The translations under genes and the position numbers were made by a program. A stretch of 64,000 bases of DNA from Methanospirillum hungatei JF-1 (GTDB lineage Archaea > Halobacteriota > Methanomicrobia > Methanomicrobiales > Methanospirillaceae). The notes under the pieces were generated by a model. That model was not told the DNA's origin, ran no database searches, and saw nothing but the letters and a program-made list of their open reading frames with translations. The stretch covers positions 780,936 to 844,935 of the forward strand of contig NC_007796.1 in assembly GCF_000013445.1 (NCBI RefSeq), written 5' to 3'. Of the stretch, positions 1 through 9,771 are shown piece by piece; within the stretch, counting starts at the first letter, position 1, and each line of letters opens with the position of its first letter.

Positions 1-66
1 GGATTATACTTATACCCCATACCACATCCCCCCATACTCTACCATCAACATATTATAAAACTAAAA

Positions 67-1260
67 ATGGAAGGCTATTGCGAAGAAATAATAAATTTTC
101 TCCTCGATGCAACATTTGTCATTGACCTGGACGGTAAAGTCATTGCCTGGAACCGTGCCATGGAGGATGTCACCGGAGTTACTGCCTCTGACATCCTTGG
201 AAAAGGTGACTATGCCTATGCCCTTCCGTTTTACAACGAACGAAAACCGATGCTTGCCAATCTCATCCTCCTTCCGGATGAAGAGGTAGCAAAACGGTAT
301 AACCATATCATCCGTGATGGTGACACCCTTGTTGTTGATACATTTCTTCCGTTATCAGGAAGGGAAAGCCGGTTTGTGTGGGCGAAAGCAAGTCCTCTGT
401 ATGATCTGAATGGCACCATCACGGGATCTATTGAGACCATCAGGGATATTACCGACCAAAGGAAGATGGAAGAGATACTTGCCAGATCGTAGGCTGAACT
501 TGACATCGCCGCTGAAATACGGCGAAGTTTCCTCCCTGACACAATTCCTTCCATTGAGGGCTTTGACGTTGCAGCGACCTGTGTGATGGCAAAAGAAGTC
601 GGAGGAGATTTTTTTGATGTCATCCCAATGGAACTTGTTCCTCTTCATCAGGGAAGCTATGGGATTCTCATCGCTGATGTATCCGGGAAAGGAATTCCGG
701 CGGCCCTGTTCATGGCATTGTCCCGGATTGTAGTCAGAGTGAATGCAACCTGGCATCATGAACCGGCAAAAGCTATTGCATCTGCAAATACGATAATCGC
801 CCAGGATTCAAAGTCAGGGATGTTTGTAACCCTGTTTTATGGTATCCTCTCTGAAGAGGACCGGACCCTTACGTATGTCAATGCCGGACATAATCCCCCC
901 ATGGTGTACCGGGCAGGAAGTGATACCTTTGAAGAGTTAACCATGACCGGATTAGCAATCGGTGTTCTTGAGGATGAAATTTACGGTCAGAGAACTATCC
1001 CCATAGAGCCCGGTGATATCATCGTCCTGTATACCGATGGAGTCACGGAATCACTGAGTTCGTCACAAGAAATGTTTGGTGAAGAACGTCTGAAATCAAT
1101 TATATGGGAGAACAGATCCCTGACTGCAACCGGCATTCAGAAGAAAATATTCGATGAGGTCCAGAATTTTAGCAAATCAGAACCACAATTTGATGATATT
1201 ACTCTTCATGATCAAGGGTATACCCTGATTTTCCTCTCATTATGTACCTTGAATATATGA
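67..1260 (+). pseudogene. PAS-SpoIIE/PP2C phosphatase, broken by an amber stop and a late frameshift
   Basis: An N-terminal PAS domain (about residues 5-135, ending in the usual DITDQRKMEE linker) is followed in the same frame by a SpoIIE-type PP2C phosphatase. The phosphatase motifs VGGDFFDV, IADVSGKGIPAALF, NAGHNPP, LYTDGVTE and FDDITL are all present. Such proteins dephosphorylate anti-sigma/STAS-type partners in response to a sensed ligand. Two lesions are visible. An in-frame TAG at 490-492 separates the halves; CAG to TAG would explain it. Near 1204-1206 one extra T shifts the frame just after DDITL; removing it restores a normal end at 1226-1228. The ATG at 67 is the first in frame, but no stop separates it from the window edge, so the start is not certain. 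Pyrrolysine read-through is unlikely because the second lesion is independent. Confidence 0.8.
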
Positions 1261-1299
1261 TTCAACTCTCATGAATCCTCTGAAGGAAAATGGGTGGAT

Positions 1300-1812
1300 T
1301 TATTTTTTCCAGTACATGATTGTCATAATAAGAGAGAGCATCCCAGAAATAATAAAGAATATTCCGAGGATCATGATGATAAGAGCTGTTCCTGCACCTG
1401 GATTTGTAAACAGGTAAATACCAATAAGTAAACTGATAACACCTGCGATACCGGTGAGGATGCGATGTTTTTCCCAGGTGATTGAAATGGCATATGCAAT
1501 AGTCAGCAGACCATTCAGGGTAAGCCATAATGCAATCAGGTACCCAATTGCAATGGTTGCGACATAGGGAGAGATGATAGCCAGTAGCCCAATAAGAATA
1601 CTCACGAGACCTGATCCCAGAAGTATCATCTTTGGCGTCCCACCCTCTGCTGATAGTGCCACGCCAGCGGTCAGAATTCCAAATATCAGGAATATTACTC
1701 CAACAATGAGAACAAGGAAGTCAAATACTGCCGATGGAGCGGTGACGGCAACTATGCCGAATAAAAGAACCACGATGCTCAAGATGATTGCGAGGATCTT
1801 TTCAGTGTCCAT
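1300..1812 (-). CDS. HdeD-family (DUF308) integral membrane protein
   Basis: About 170 residues, almost entirely hydrophobic, with six predicted membrane segments arranged as repeated pairs separated by short polar turns, as in HdeD/DUF308 proteins. In enterobacteria HdeD is linked to acid resistance; the archaeal role is unknown. I chose the ATG at 1810-1812 (MDTEKILAII). The longer reading upstream is polar, not membrane-like, and would start ahead of the likely promoter. A TATA-like element 25-30 bases upstream implies an almost leaderless transcript, which fits the absence of a Shine-Dalgarno sequence. It is a single gene, convergent with the phosphatase remnant and divergent from the antiporter. 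Confidence 0.8.
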   Translation of the reverse strand: MDTEKILAIILSIVVLLFGIVAVTAPSAVFDFLVLIVGVIFLIFGILTAGVALSAEGGTPKMILLGSGLVSILIGLLAIISPYVATIAIGYLIALWLTLNGLLTIAYAISITWEKHRILTGIAGVISLLIGIYLFTNPGAGTALIIMILGIFFIISGMLSLIMTIMYWKK

Positions 1813-1836
1813 ATGTATGATAAAATGCGGATTAGG

Positions 1837-1845
1837 TATAAAAAG
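1837..1845 (-). promoter_or_regulatory. TATA box for the HdeD-like gene
   Basis: The plus-strand sequence TATAAAAAG reads CTTTTTATA towards the gene. Its centre lies about 28 bases before the ATG at 1812, so the expected start site falls within a few bases of the start codon and the transcript would be nearly leaderless. Sequence match only. Confidence 0.45.
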
Positions 1846-2025
1846 GATTTGTTTAGGAGTGAAGTGACACCGACCCCTGTAATCGGTTTGTCTCACCTGA
1901 TCTCCAGATAAACCAGATTACCGTATCCCGGATTCTCTATCACAGACCTGGTTATATAGAATTCAGGAGCATGAGTGACACATCATTACTCATGAGTACT
2001 AATGTAATATCAAGGATCCGAATAT

Positions 2026-4143
2026 ATGGAACATAACCTCATAATTGCTAATGAAATAATTATCATCGCTCTTCTCCTGGTCGCAATCATCGCTTCAATG
2101 ACATTGCGGCACCTGAAGATGCCCTATACCATCGGATTGGTTCTCATCGGATATGCCTTCTCCGAATTTATCGTTCCTCATATAGATGCATTAAAACCGA
2201 TTGGACCCTATTTCCCGGCGGTGGATATCATCCTCTATATATTTCTTCCACCGTTGATCTTTGAATCTGCCATTGCGGTAAATACCCGGCTGCTCAATCG
2301 AAACCTGTTTCCGGTATTATGCCTTGCCATATTCGGGGTCATCATCTCCGCAGGAATTATCGGGTACATGATCGCATGGTATTTTGCAATCCCGCTTCTC
2401 TTTGCTCTTCTGTTTGGTGCATTGATATCATCCACCGATCCAGTTGCAGTCATCTCCATCTTTAAAGAAGTGGGTGTTCCGAAACGATTGCAGATCCTTG
2501 TTGAAGGAGAGAGTCTCCTCAATGATGCCTGTTCCATCATAATGTTCCAGCTGGTGTTACTTCTCATTAGTCATCCGCTTCTGAAAAATGATCTGTCATT
2601 TTTTGAAACATCAGCTCTCTTTACCTCCCAGTTACTCACATCATTTGTCGGCGGGGTCTTCATTGGAGTCATTGGTGGTCTCATCCTTCGAGTAATACTT
2701 AGGAAAACTCCCCTTCACTCTCATATTCATCAGACAGCAACGTTGGTTGCAGCATATCTGACATACCTGCTCGGTGATGAAATGGGATTTTCAGGAGTCA
2801 TTGCAGTCGTCTCATGTGGATTTATCACCGCACGGGCAGTATCAGACTGGATAGGACCGGATCGGCGTGAAGAACTGAATCATTTCTGGGAGTATATCGG
2901 ATTCCTTGCAAATAGTCTGATCTTCCTTCTTGTCGGTATTACCATTTCATCATTACAAGATCTCTCCCTTCTCATCAAAGGAGGGATTTTGGGAGTTTTT
3001 TTCCTCATTGGTGCAGTATTACTTGCACGCTTTGTCCCGATAGTAGGAACCTTTGCCATATTTAACCGGTTTACCAGACACAAGGTTCCTTTTTCATACC
3101 AGATTGTTTGTTTCTGGGGAGGCCTTCGTGGTGCGGTGGCGATAGCCCTGGTTCTCTCTCTCCCGCTTTCCCTGCCATTTCGTGATCTGATCATTGCATT
3201 CTCAGTTCTCACGGTTCTGTTCAGTATCTTTGTCCAGGGTATGACTATCGGCCCACTCATTCAGTATCTGGAGCTCGGACAATCACGGCTTCTGCGAACA
3301 TTTCACCAGGTATATGGAGATCTAGTCACTTCCAGGGCAGCACAGTCCAGTCTTTTAAAGTCAGACCTGGCAGGGATCATTGATTCTGCCATTCTTGATG
3401 AATATATCCGAACGTATCGTGAAAAATCCCAGTATACCGAACAGAAGGTTCGTGAGTTCTGGCAGGAAGTGCACCAGACACCTGACCGGATGAGTGTTAT
3501 CAGGCTTTTCTGGCTAGAAGCAATTCATTATGAGCAGAAGCAATACCGCCAGCTCTATGATGACGGACTCATTCATTCTCCGGTATATGCCGAGCTGCAG
3601 TACCAGACTACCATCCGCGAGGATTTTATTCAGTCAGGGAATTATCATCCACCGATCCGTCTCTATGCACCAGAGTCCAGGTACGGGTTATGGCTTTACC
3701 GGTTTATCAGACGAATTTTCCCGAATAGTGCTATGCTGAATTCATATCAGAACCGGATAGATATCCATCTGATCTTTGCTTCAGTAGCGGTTTATGTTGC
3801 ATCATCTGCAACAATTGAGTATCTTGAAAGACTTTCACAATGGGTCTGTCTTGATTCTGCTGAAATAACAGATATTGTTGATTTCTATAAGAAATTTGAG
3901 CAGAAAGCTCTCTCATATCTTACATCAGAGCATGTCGTCGGTTCACAAAACCTTTCATACGTGAGTGGGTACCTGGCAGAACGGACTGCAGGAGCAGGAA
4001 TGATCCATATGCTGGGTCATCACATTGAAGAAGGAATCGGAGACGAAAAAACCCTTGGGCACATAATTGACCGACTCATTAAGGAGAAGAACAAGGCAAA
4101 GAAAAAGGTGTTTCAGTTATGTGGCGATCAGATAGTGCCATAA
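2026..4143 (+). CDS. CPA1-family (NhaP-type) Na+/H+ antiporter with long cytoplasmic tail
   Basis: A 705-residue protein. Residues 1-410 form about 12-13 membrane segments of the monovalent cation:proton antiporter-1 fold. The ion-binding signature SSTDPVAV (Asp near 137) and the downstream ESLLND motif (near 163-168) are both present, as expected for an electroneutral Na+(K+)/H+ exchanger. Residues 415-705 are a soluble, helical, charged tail with no cNMP or RCK domain that I recognise; NhaP-like tails usually regulate pH response. The gene stands alone, divergent from the HdeD-like gene across about 210 bases. No damage seen. Confidence 0.9.
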   Translation: MEHNLIIANEIIIIALLLVAIIASMTLRHLKMPYTIGLVLIGYAFSEFIVPHIDALKPIGPYFPAVDIILYIFLPPLIFESAIAVNTRLLNRNLFPVLCLAIFGVIISAGIIGYMIAWYFAIPLLFALLFGALISSTDPVAVISIFKEVGVPKRLQILVEGESLLNDACSIIMFQLVLLLISHPLLKNDLSFFETSALFTSQLLTSFVGGVFIGVIGGLILRVILRKTPLHSHIHQTATLVAAYLTYLLGDEMGFSGVIAVVSCGFITARAVSDWIGPDRREELNHFWEYIGFLANSLIFLLVGITISSLQDLSLLIKGGILGVFFLIGAVLLARFVPIVGTFAIFNRFTRHKVPFSYQIVCFWGGLRGAVAIALVLSLPLSLPFRDLIIAFSVLTVLFSIFVQGMTIGPLIQYLELGQSRLLRTFHQVYGDLVTSRAAQSSLLKSDLAGIIDSAILDEYIRTYREKSQYTEQKVREFWQEVHQTPDRMSVIRLFWLEAIHYEQKQYRQLYDDGLIHSPVYAELQYQTTIREDFIQSGNYHPPIRLYAPESRYGLWLYRFIRRIFPNSAMLNSYQNRIDIHLIFASVAVYVASSATIEYLERLSQWVCLDSAEITDIVDFYKKFEQKALSYLTSEHVVGSQNLSYVSGYLAERTAGAGMIHMLGHHIEEGIGDEKTLGHIIDRLIKEKNKAKKKVFQLCGDQIVP

Positions 4144-4373
4144 ACCAAAATTTTGCAAATCCTTTCGGAATTAGCATGGAAGGGTCTTTCTCGATAAAGT
4201 ACAATCGGGAGGTGGCATAACTGATAATTACTCGGTAAATCCATGTACCAATCTGACTGTCCTGAAGATCAGTTATGTACTGGATATTGATAGGATATGG
4301 ATGATTGGGGCAGGATAGAGTACATAGAGCCTTGTGGATGTTTTATGAAAATTATTCCGTAAAAAAGAGTAGG

Positions 4374-6479
4374 TTAAATTTTAAATTTATTCATTTCTTG
4401 CGAGATTTTCTGCAAGGAAGATGAGGCATCAGATATTGATCGTGACACATGATCAATGGATGCACTTATCTCTTCGGTTGCAGCAGATGATGAAATTGCT
4501 TCCTGTGATGTATCTTTTGCAAGTAATTCAAGTTCATGAACACTCGCTGTTATCTCTTCAACACTTGCAGCCTGTTCCTGTGTGTTCGCAGCAACATCAC
4601 TGACTCGTTTTGATGCTATCTCAATTGAATCAGCAATATGTTCAAAGATAGTCATCATCTCTTGTACAGCCGCATCACCGGTTGTTACATCCTCCAGAGA
4701 ACGGTTCATGGAGGTTGTTACATTCTTTGACTTTTTCTGGAGAATGGCTATAAGTTCTGCAATCCGTTCTGCTGACACTCTTGATTCTTCTGCAAGGGCT
4801 TTTACTTCATTTGCAACAACAGCAAACCCAAGACCAGCATCTCCTGCCCTCGCGGCCTCAATTGCTGCATTCAATGCAAGGAGATTTGTCTGGTCTGCAA
4901 TACCACTGATAAGTTCAACAATAGAACCTATCTCACCCATCTGTTCGTCAATTTCCTGAACCACCTGATTTGTCGCTTCAAAGGACTCCTTGATATTCTT
5001 CATTCCCTCTCCGGTTTTTTGAACCAATTTTGTTCCTTCCATCGAGAGATTATTGGTTTTCTGTGTAAGTCCTGCAACATCTGTTGTCTCTGTCGCAACA
5101 GATGATACCGCCGCTGCAAGGTCATTCATAGCACTTAATATCTGTTCTATACCGTGGGAGGATTTTTCTGAGAGGTCGCTGACCTGATTGGCATTTAATG
5201 CAAGGGTTCTTGATCCGGCAGCAATCTCCTCCGAACTGGCATTTGTTTCCTCAATAGTACCAAGAAGTGATTCAACCTCCTGTCTTACATGCAGTATGGA
5301 TGAGCCGGTATCTGTTCCAATAGTGTTCAGGGCATCTTTAAAGGGAATAAAATCCCCTTTCACAATAATTTCTTCAGAAAATCTGGCTGTAAAATTACCT
5401 CTGGCATATTCTTTGGAAAGGGCCATAGCCTCATTTATGGGAACAAGCAGATTCTCGAGAGTTGCATTAAATCCTTTGATGATATCTCTATATGCACCCT
5501 TGAATAATGTTTCATCGCCCCTGATCGATAGGTTGCCATCCTTTGCTGCTGAAACCATTTTTTCAGTCTCATCAATCAGATTACTAATTGTATCAGCGGT
5601 AACACGGAGAGCAGGCCCTATCTCATCTTTATCATCCACAATTGGGATATGGGATATCTTCTCACCCTGGGCAATCTTCTGCATCGACCCGATAACATCC
5701 TTTTGAAGATTATTTGCAAAAGAATCCATTGTTTCTGCCATTTGACCGATCTCATCTTTCCTGATCATATCAAGCCGCATTCCCAGATGGCCTTTATTCA
5801 TCTCCTGAATCATGGTGACAGCCCGTGAAAGCGGACTGGTAATACTTCTGGTCAGAAGTAAGGCAAGACCGATTCCAAAAATCAGAGTCAGCAGAACAAT
5901 AACAAAAAACAAGAGTGACGATTCCTGGTAGGTTCGAACGATATCATCTCTCATTAATTTTGATTTTTCCTGGTTATAAATTTCCAGATTATCAAGAGCA
6001 TCCTGGGCTGCATCTCTGGGAACAGAAAAATTTTTACTATATATCCCTTCTAATGCCGCTTCTTCCCTTCCATTATTCATATCATCAATAATTTTCCGAA
6101 GGTTAGTTTCAAATACCGGCCAGTTTCTCTCAAATTCTTCGATGAGTGCTGACTCTTCCAAAGATAGTGACTGACTTTTATACGCTTCGATTTTACTTTT
6201 AATATTTATAATTTCATCATCAATCTCTGCAAATTTATCTTTTCGTTCATCTTTTGCAAATACTGTTTTGTAGATGTTAATTCTGATATTGAGAAAACTA
6301 TTATCGGCATTTAATAATTGCTCTAATGAAACGAGGTTATCATCATACATTGTTTTCGCCTGTTCTGTCATATCACCCATTGCCATGTACCCTACCAAGG
6401 CAATGAGGATAGCCAATAAAATGACACATAAAAATCCTCCAATCAGTTTCTTTTTCATTGGAATGTTATCAAGAAACAT
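4374..6479 (-). CDS. methyl-accepting chemotaxis protein (4HB sensor, HAMP)
   Basis: A 701-residue transducer. Transmembrane helix 1 (about 12-32) and helix 2 (about 190-212) bracket a helical extracellular sensor of four-helix-bundle type. A HAMP domain follows helix 2 (LLTRSITSPLSRAV), then a second HAMP-like/linker stretch to about 390. The long signalling coiled coil ends with the conserved hairpin tip around residues 525-545 (ADQTNLLALNAAIEAARAG, then EVKALAEESR) that docks CheA/CheW. Glu/Gln pairs suitable for methylation flank the tip. It would control archaellum-driven taxis. No che gene is nearby, so it is an orphan receptor in this window. The ligand cannot be told from the sequence. 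Confidence 0.93.
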   Translation of the reverse strand: MFLDNIPMKKKLIGGFLCVILLAILIALVGYMAMGDMTEQAKTMYDDNLVSLEQLLNADNSFLNIRINIYKTVFAKDERKDKFAEIDDEIINIKSKIEAYKSQSLSLEESALIEEFERNWPVFETNLRKIIDDMNNGREEAALEGIYSKNFSVPRDAAQDALDNLEIYNQEKSKLMRDDIVRTYQESSLLFFVIVLLTLIFGIGLALLLTRSITSPLSRAVTMIQEMNKGHLGMRLDMIRKDEIGQMAETMDSFANNLQKDVIGSMQKIAQGEKISHIPIVDDKDEIGPALRVTADTISNLIDETEKMVSAAKDGNLSIRGDETLFKGAYRDIIKGFNATLENLLVPINEAMALSKEYARGNFTARFSEEIIVKGDFIPFKDALNTIGTDTGSSILHVRQEVESLLGTIEETNASSEEIAAGSRTLALNANQVSDLSEKSSHGIEQILSAMNDLAAAVSSVATETTDVAGLTQKTNNLSMEGTKLVQKTGEGMKNIKESFEATNQVVQEIDEQMGEIGSIVELISGIADQTNLLALNAAIEAARAGDAGLGFAVVANEVKALAEESRVSAERIAELIAILQKKSKNVTTSMNRSLEDVTTGDAAVQEMMTIFEHIADSIEIASKRVSDVAANTQEQAASVEEITASVHELELLAKDTSQEAISSSAATEEISASIDHVSRSISDASSSLQKISQEMNKFKI

Positions 6480-6658
6480 ACAGTACCCCCTGTCGATGTG
6501 TAATTACTACCTATCCCTGGATAGTAAATAGATTATGGTTGCCTATAATTAAGGTAATACTAAGATAATTTAAGAGGTTGTTGCACAACTAAAATGTCGT
6601 TTCCTCAAGAGTACAATTTCCATTCGGTTGGAACGTTAATTGGCAATGAAACAGACAT

Positions 6659-6840
6659 GAACCGCTTCGCGGTTCACACCCGAAACCATGAAAATCTCAT
6701 CGGTTGACCGATCATAGTGGGTAATAAGACTGGTTAATTTCTGAAACTTTGATCTCGGTTAAGAAAGTAGTCCTTTTTCGTACACCAGAATGCGACATAG
6801 ATCGCGAATGGGAAATTGGTGTAACGAATTTACTACCCAC
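6659..6840 (+). ncRNA. candidate IS110 bridge RNA region
   Basis: Several nested inverted repeats lie just upstream of the IS110 transposase. A perfect 7-bp hairpin is at 6659-6675 (GAACCGC, TTC loop, GCGGTTC). A 10/11 inverted repeat pairs 6717-6727 (GTGGGTAATAA) with 6830-6840 (TTACTACCCAC). Inside it TACACCA at 6781-6787 pairs with TGGTGTA at 6817-6823, enclosing GCGA/TCGC at 6792-6795 and 6802-6805. IS110 elements are known to express a bridge RNA from this left non-coding end whose loops pair with donor and target DNA. Position and fold fit; the pairing loops were not resolved because the element ends are unknown. Confidence 0.5.
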
Positions 6841-6850
6841 AGGGTAATTT

Positions 6851-8119
6851 ATGTCTAAAAAACGGAATAAAGTTTGTGGAATTGATGTTCACAAAAGGTT
6901 TCTTGTTGCCTCTATCCTGGACAATGAAGGCAATTGTGAAACTAAACGTTTTGAACAGGATTTGGACGAATTAATTTTGCTCAAAAATTGGATTCTTGAT
7001 TCGGGTTGTGAATCGGTAGCTATGGAATCTACTGCTGAATATTGGCGTCCCGCTTATGGTATTCTTAATCCAGAGATCAATATCACCATTGGAAATGCTT
7101 ACCATATGAAGGGCATCCCGGGTAAAAAGACAGATGTGTTAGATTCTCAATGGATCGCCGAATTGGAATTAAATAATCTTATCACGCCGTCACGAGTTTT
7201 TACGGGTGATCTTTACGAACTTCGGACATTGACCCGAGCCCGAAATAAGATGGTTAATAATAGTACAGTTTTTAAAAACAAAATCCTCCACCAGTAAGAT
7301 GTTTGCAGTATTCGTTTATGTACTGTTTTAAAAGATGTATTTGGTAAAAGTGGATATGCTCTTTTAAAAGGGATTGTTGAAAGAAAAACTCAGGATGAGA
7401 TCATAAAAGCATTACCCGCCAAAACAAGAAAGATTGCACCTGTCTTTTTTGAGCAGATTCCAGAGTATATACCTGATTCAGCTATATTCCTCATAGATTC
7501 GATGTTAAAAATATATGACAACCTCCAGGTTGAGATTAAAAGGATCGAGGAAAGAATCAAATTTTACCTCAAGGATAAAGAGAATGAATTACGTATTTTA
7601 ATGTCAGTTCCAGGGATTGGAATAGTAATTGGATCTAATTTGTTGGCAGAAATAGGTGATATCCATGATTTTCCAACCGCAGATAAATTAGCCAAATGGG
7701 CAGGACTTACCCCATCTGTTTACCAGTCTGCAAATATCAATTACACTGGACCCATCACGAAACATGGTTCCAAATATCTTCGATGGGCTCTTATTAAAGC
7801 TGCACACTCTGCGATTAGAAGACCAGGGAAATTGAATGACTATTTCAACGGTCTCTTACCTAGAAAGGGTTACAAAAAAGCAATTGTTGCTGTTGCTCGT
7901 AAGATTTTACGGATTGTTTGGCATCTTCTCATCAATAATGAAATATTTGAAGATGGAATTCCTAGAGTGAAAACTGTTAAGATTCCCAAGTTTCCAGAAA
8001 AAATTGAGAGAGTTGGAATCGCAAAGATTATTCAGCTTTTGTCCAGGGGAGCTGAGATAATTATTCAAGAGGAAGGTAAGGAGATTATGCGAATTAATGG
8101 TTCAAGTCAACCTATTTGA
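6851..8119 (+). pseudogene. IS110-family transposase with internal TAA
   Basis: The N-terminal DEDD (RuvC-like) domain shows CGIDVHK (Asp12), AMEST and KTDVLDSQWIAEL. The C-terminal Transposase_20 domain shows VPGIGIVIGSNLLAEIGD, KLAKWAGLTPS and TKHGSKYLRWAL, the region holding the serine nucleophile of the family. The reading frame is interrupted only by a TAA at 7295-7297 (after NKILHQ) and continues in the same frame to 8119, so one base change explains the break. Full length would be about 422 residues, normal for the family. Confidence 0.85.
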
Positions 8120-8258
8120 TACCGATTTTCATGGGAAATGCAATCCCCGGAGAGTGGTGTAATTATTTTTGCCAATCATTCCGGATACCTGAATCTGGTA
8201 TTCAACCGACTGGTATGAGACTCTTTATCGTGTATATGGGTCAATATCTCAGCCATTC

Positions 8259-9536
8259 ATGATAAAACCGACAGAGCGATCTTCTCTTCGCCTTCATCAC
8301 ATCGTAGCGCTCTATGTTGGTTCAGTTCTGGGATGTGGTGTCCTAATTCTTCCCGGTCTTTCAGCAGAGATTGCCGGGCCGGGATCTCTCCTCTCCTGGA
8401 TTTTCATCATCGTTCTTGCGTTTCCCATGGCACTCACCATGGGTTTTCTCTCCGCCCGGTTTCCAAATGACGGCGGGGTTTCATATTTCGTAACTCTTGC
8501 GTTCAATGAACAGCTCGGAGCACTCATCGGATGGTTCTTCCTGGTATCAGGAATCATTGGTGTTCCAATCCTTGCATTAACCGGAGCCGGATATATTGCT
8601 GCTGCATATGGGCTTTCGGAAGTTTTCAGAATCCTTATTGCAGTCTCAATTATTCTGGCAGGAATTTTTCTCAATTACATCGGTATGCGGGTCAGCAGTC
8701 AGGTGCAGATCATTGTCGTCCTTGGGACCATCTGCATTCTGCTTGGTGCATGTATCGGGAGTTACCGGATCGTTGACCCGTCACATTTCACCCCTTTAAT
8801 TCCACACGGATGGATGAGTATCGGGTATGCAGCAACCTTACTCTTCTGGAGTTATATCGGATGGGAAGCCGTGACTCATATTGCCGAAGAGTTTGAGGAC
8901 CCAAAGCGGGATGTAGTCAGGGGCACGATTATCGCCTCAATCATCATCGGAAGTCTGTATCTTCTCACCGCATATGTCGTCGTTGGAACCCATATGTATG
9001 GACCAGGAATATCGGATGTTTCGCTCGTGTATCTGATCGAGAAATCATTTGGGCAGTCTGGCATGATCCTGACCGGAATGACCGGGTTATTTGTCTGTCT
9101 GGCACCGTCCATATCCTACATCGGGGCAGCCTCCCGGCTTTCATATTCCCTAGCCGTGACCGGCTATGCACCGTCATTTCTTGCACGGTTATCAGAGCGG
9201 TATTACACCCACATCGGGGGGCTTATCTTTTTGGCCGGATGCTTTTCAATAGTATTTATCATGTACAGCACCGGTCTGCTCTCTCTTGCATTTCTTATTC
9301 AACTCCCGAATTCCACGTTTATCCTAACCTATATTGGTGGATGTGCAGCCGGGTTGGTTTTACTCAAAGATAGCCGGTGTGCATTATTTATGAGTGGGAT
9401 TTCGCTCATTTTAACATCATGTATCCTGCTTTTTATATCTTGGGCGATATTATTTCCCATTGGTATTATCCTCATCTGGGGTATTTTCTTGATGAGAAGG
9501 AGAAAAAAAATGGGTAACCTGCTGAAAAGCATGTGA
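8259..9536 (+). CDS. APC-superfamily amino acid permease (YjeH-like)
   Basis: 425 residues with about 12 membrane helices. Helix 1 carries VGSVLGCGVLILPGLSAEIAG, the unwound glycine-rich substrate-binding segment of APC transporters. Residues around 195-205 (WSYIGWEAVTHIAEEFEDPKRDV) match the helix 6/loop signature of the family. It likely imports or exports a neutral amino acid; specificity is not readable. The start at 8259 is the first ATG of a frame that opens straight into the conserved N-terminus. It lies about 130 bases after the IS110 remnant and is intact. Confidence 0.88.
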   Translation: MIKPTERSSLRLHHIVALYVGSVLGCGVLILPGLSAEIAGPGSLLSWIFIIVLAFPMALTMGFLSARFPNDGGVSYFVTLAFNEQLGALIGWFFLVSGIIGVPILALTGAGYIAAAYGLSEVFRILIAVSIILAGIFLNYIGMRVSSQVQIIVVLGTICILLGACIGSYRIVDPSHFTPLIPHGWMSIGYAATLLFWSYIGWEAVTHIAEEFEDPKRDVVRGTIIASIIIGSLYLLTAYVVVGTHMYGPGISDVSLVYLIEKSFGQSGMILTGMTGLFVCLAPSISYIGAASRLSYSLAVTGYAPSFLARLSERYYTHIGGLIFLAGCFSIVFIMYSTGLLSLAFLIQLPNSTFILTYIGGCAAGLVLLKDSRCALFMSGISLILTSCILLFISWAILFPIGIILIWGIFLMRRRKKMGNLLKSM

Positions 9537-9771
9537 TTATCGATAATTTTTTGGTACTTTTATAGATAAAATCACGAATTTCAGATATTCAATGAAATAA
9601 TCTGATTCACCTGTTTTATCCACATTCTGAAAACCGGTGGGGACTGATTCAGTATCCATACTGTACTATTCATTCTATTCCTAAAAAATACCCTGATAAT
9701 CATACCTGCTCCATTCAAACCTTACCCCATGGGAAAGTGCGGTCACCTATACCAATCCGGAGCACACATGT

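Larger units (their letters stand above)
6590..8125 (+). mobile_element. IS110-family element (ends approximate)
   Basis: The element comprises a DEDD/serine transposase gene preceded by about 260 bases of structured non-coding DNA and followed by almost no non-coding DNA. That asymmetry is typical of the IS110 group as opposed to IS1111. IS110 elements lack terminal inverted repeats and usually target duplications, so exact ends cannot be read from one copy; the coordinates are estimates. The transposase carries an in-frame stop, so this copy is probably immobile. Confidence 0.75.

Noticed and set aside
231-759. Long minus-strand frames opposite the phosphatase
   Set aside because: They oppose a clear PAS-phosphatase coding frame and carry no domain; codon-shadow frames.
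67-1260. Pyrrolysine decoding of the amber codon in the phosphatase
   Set aside because: A second, unrelated frameshift in the same gene favours decay, and no pyl gene is in the window.
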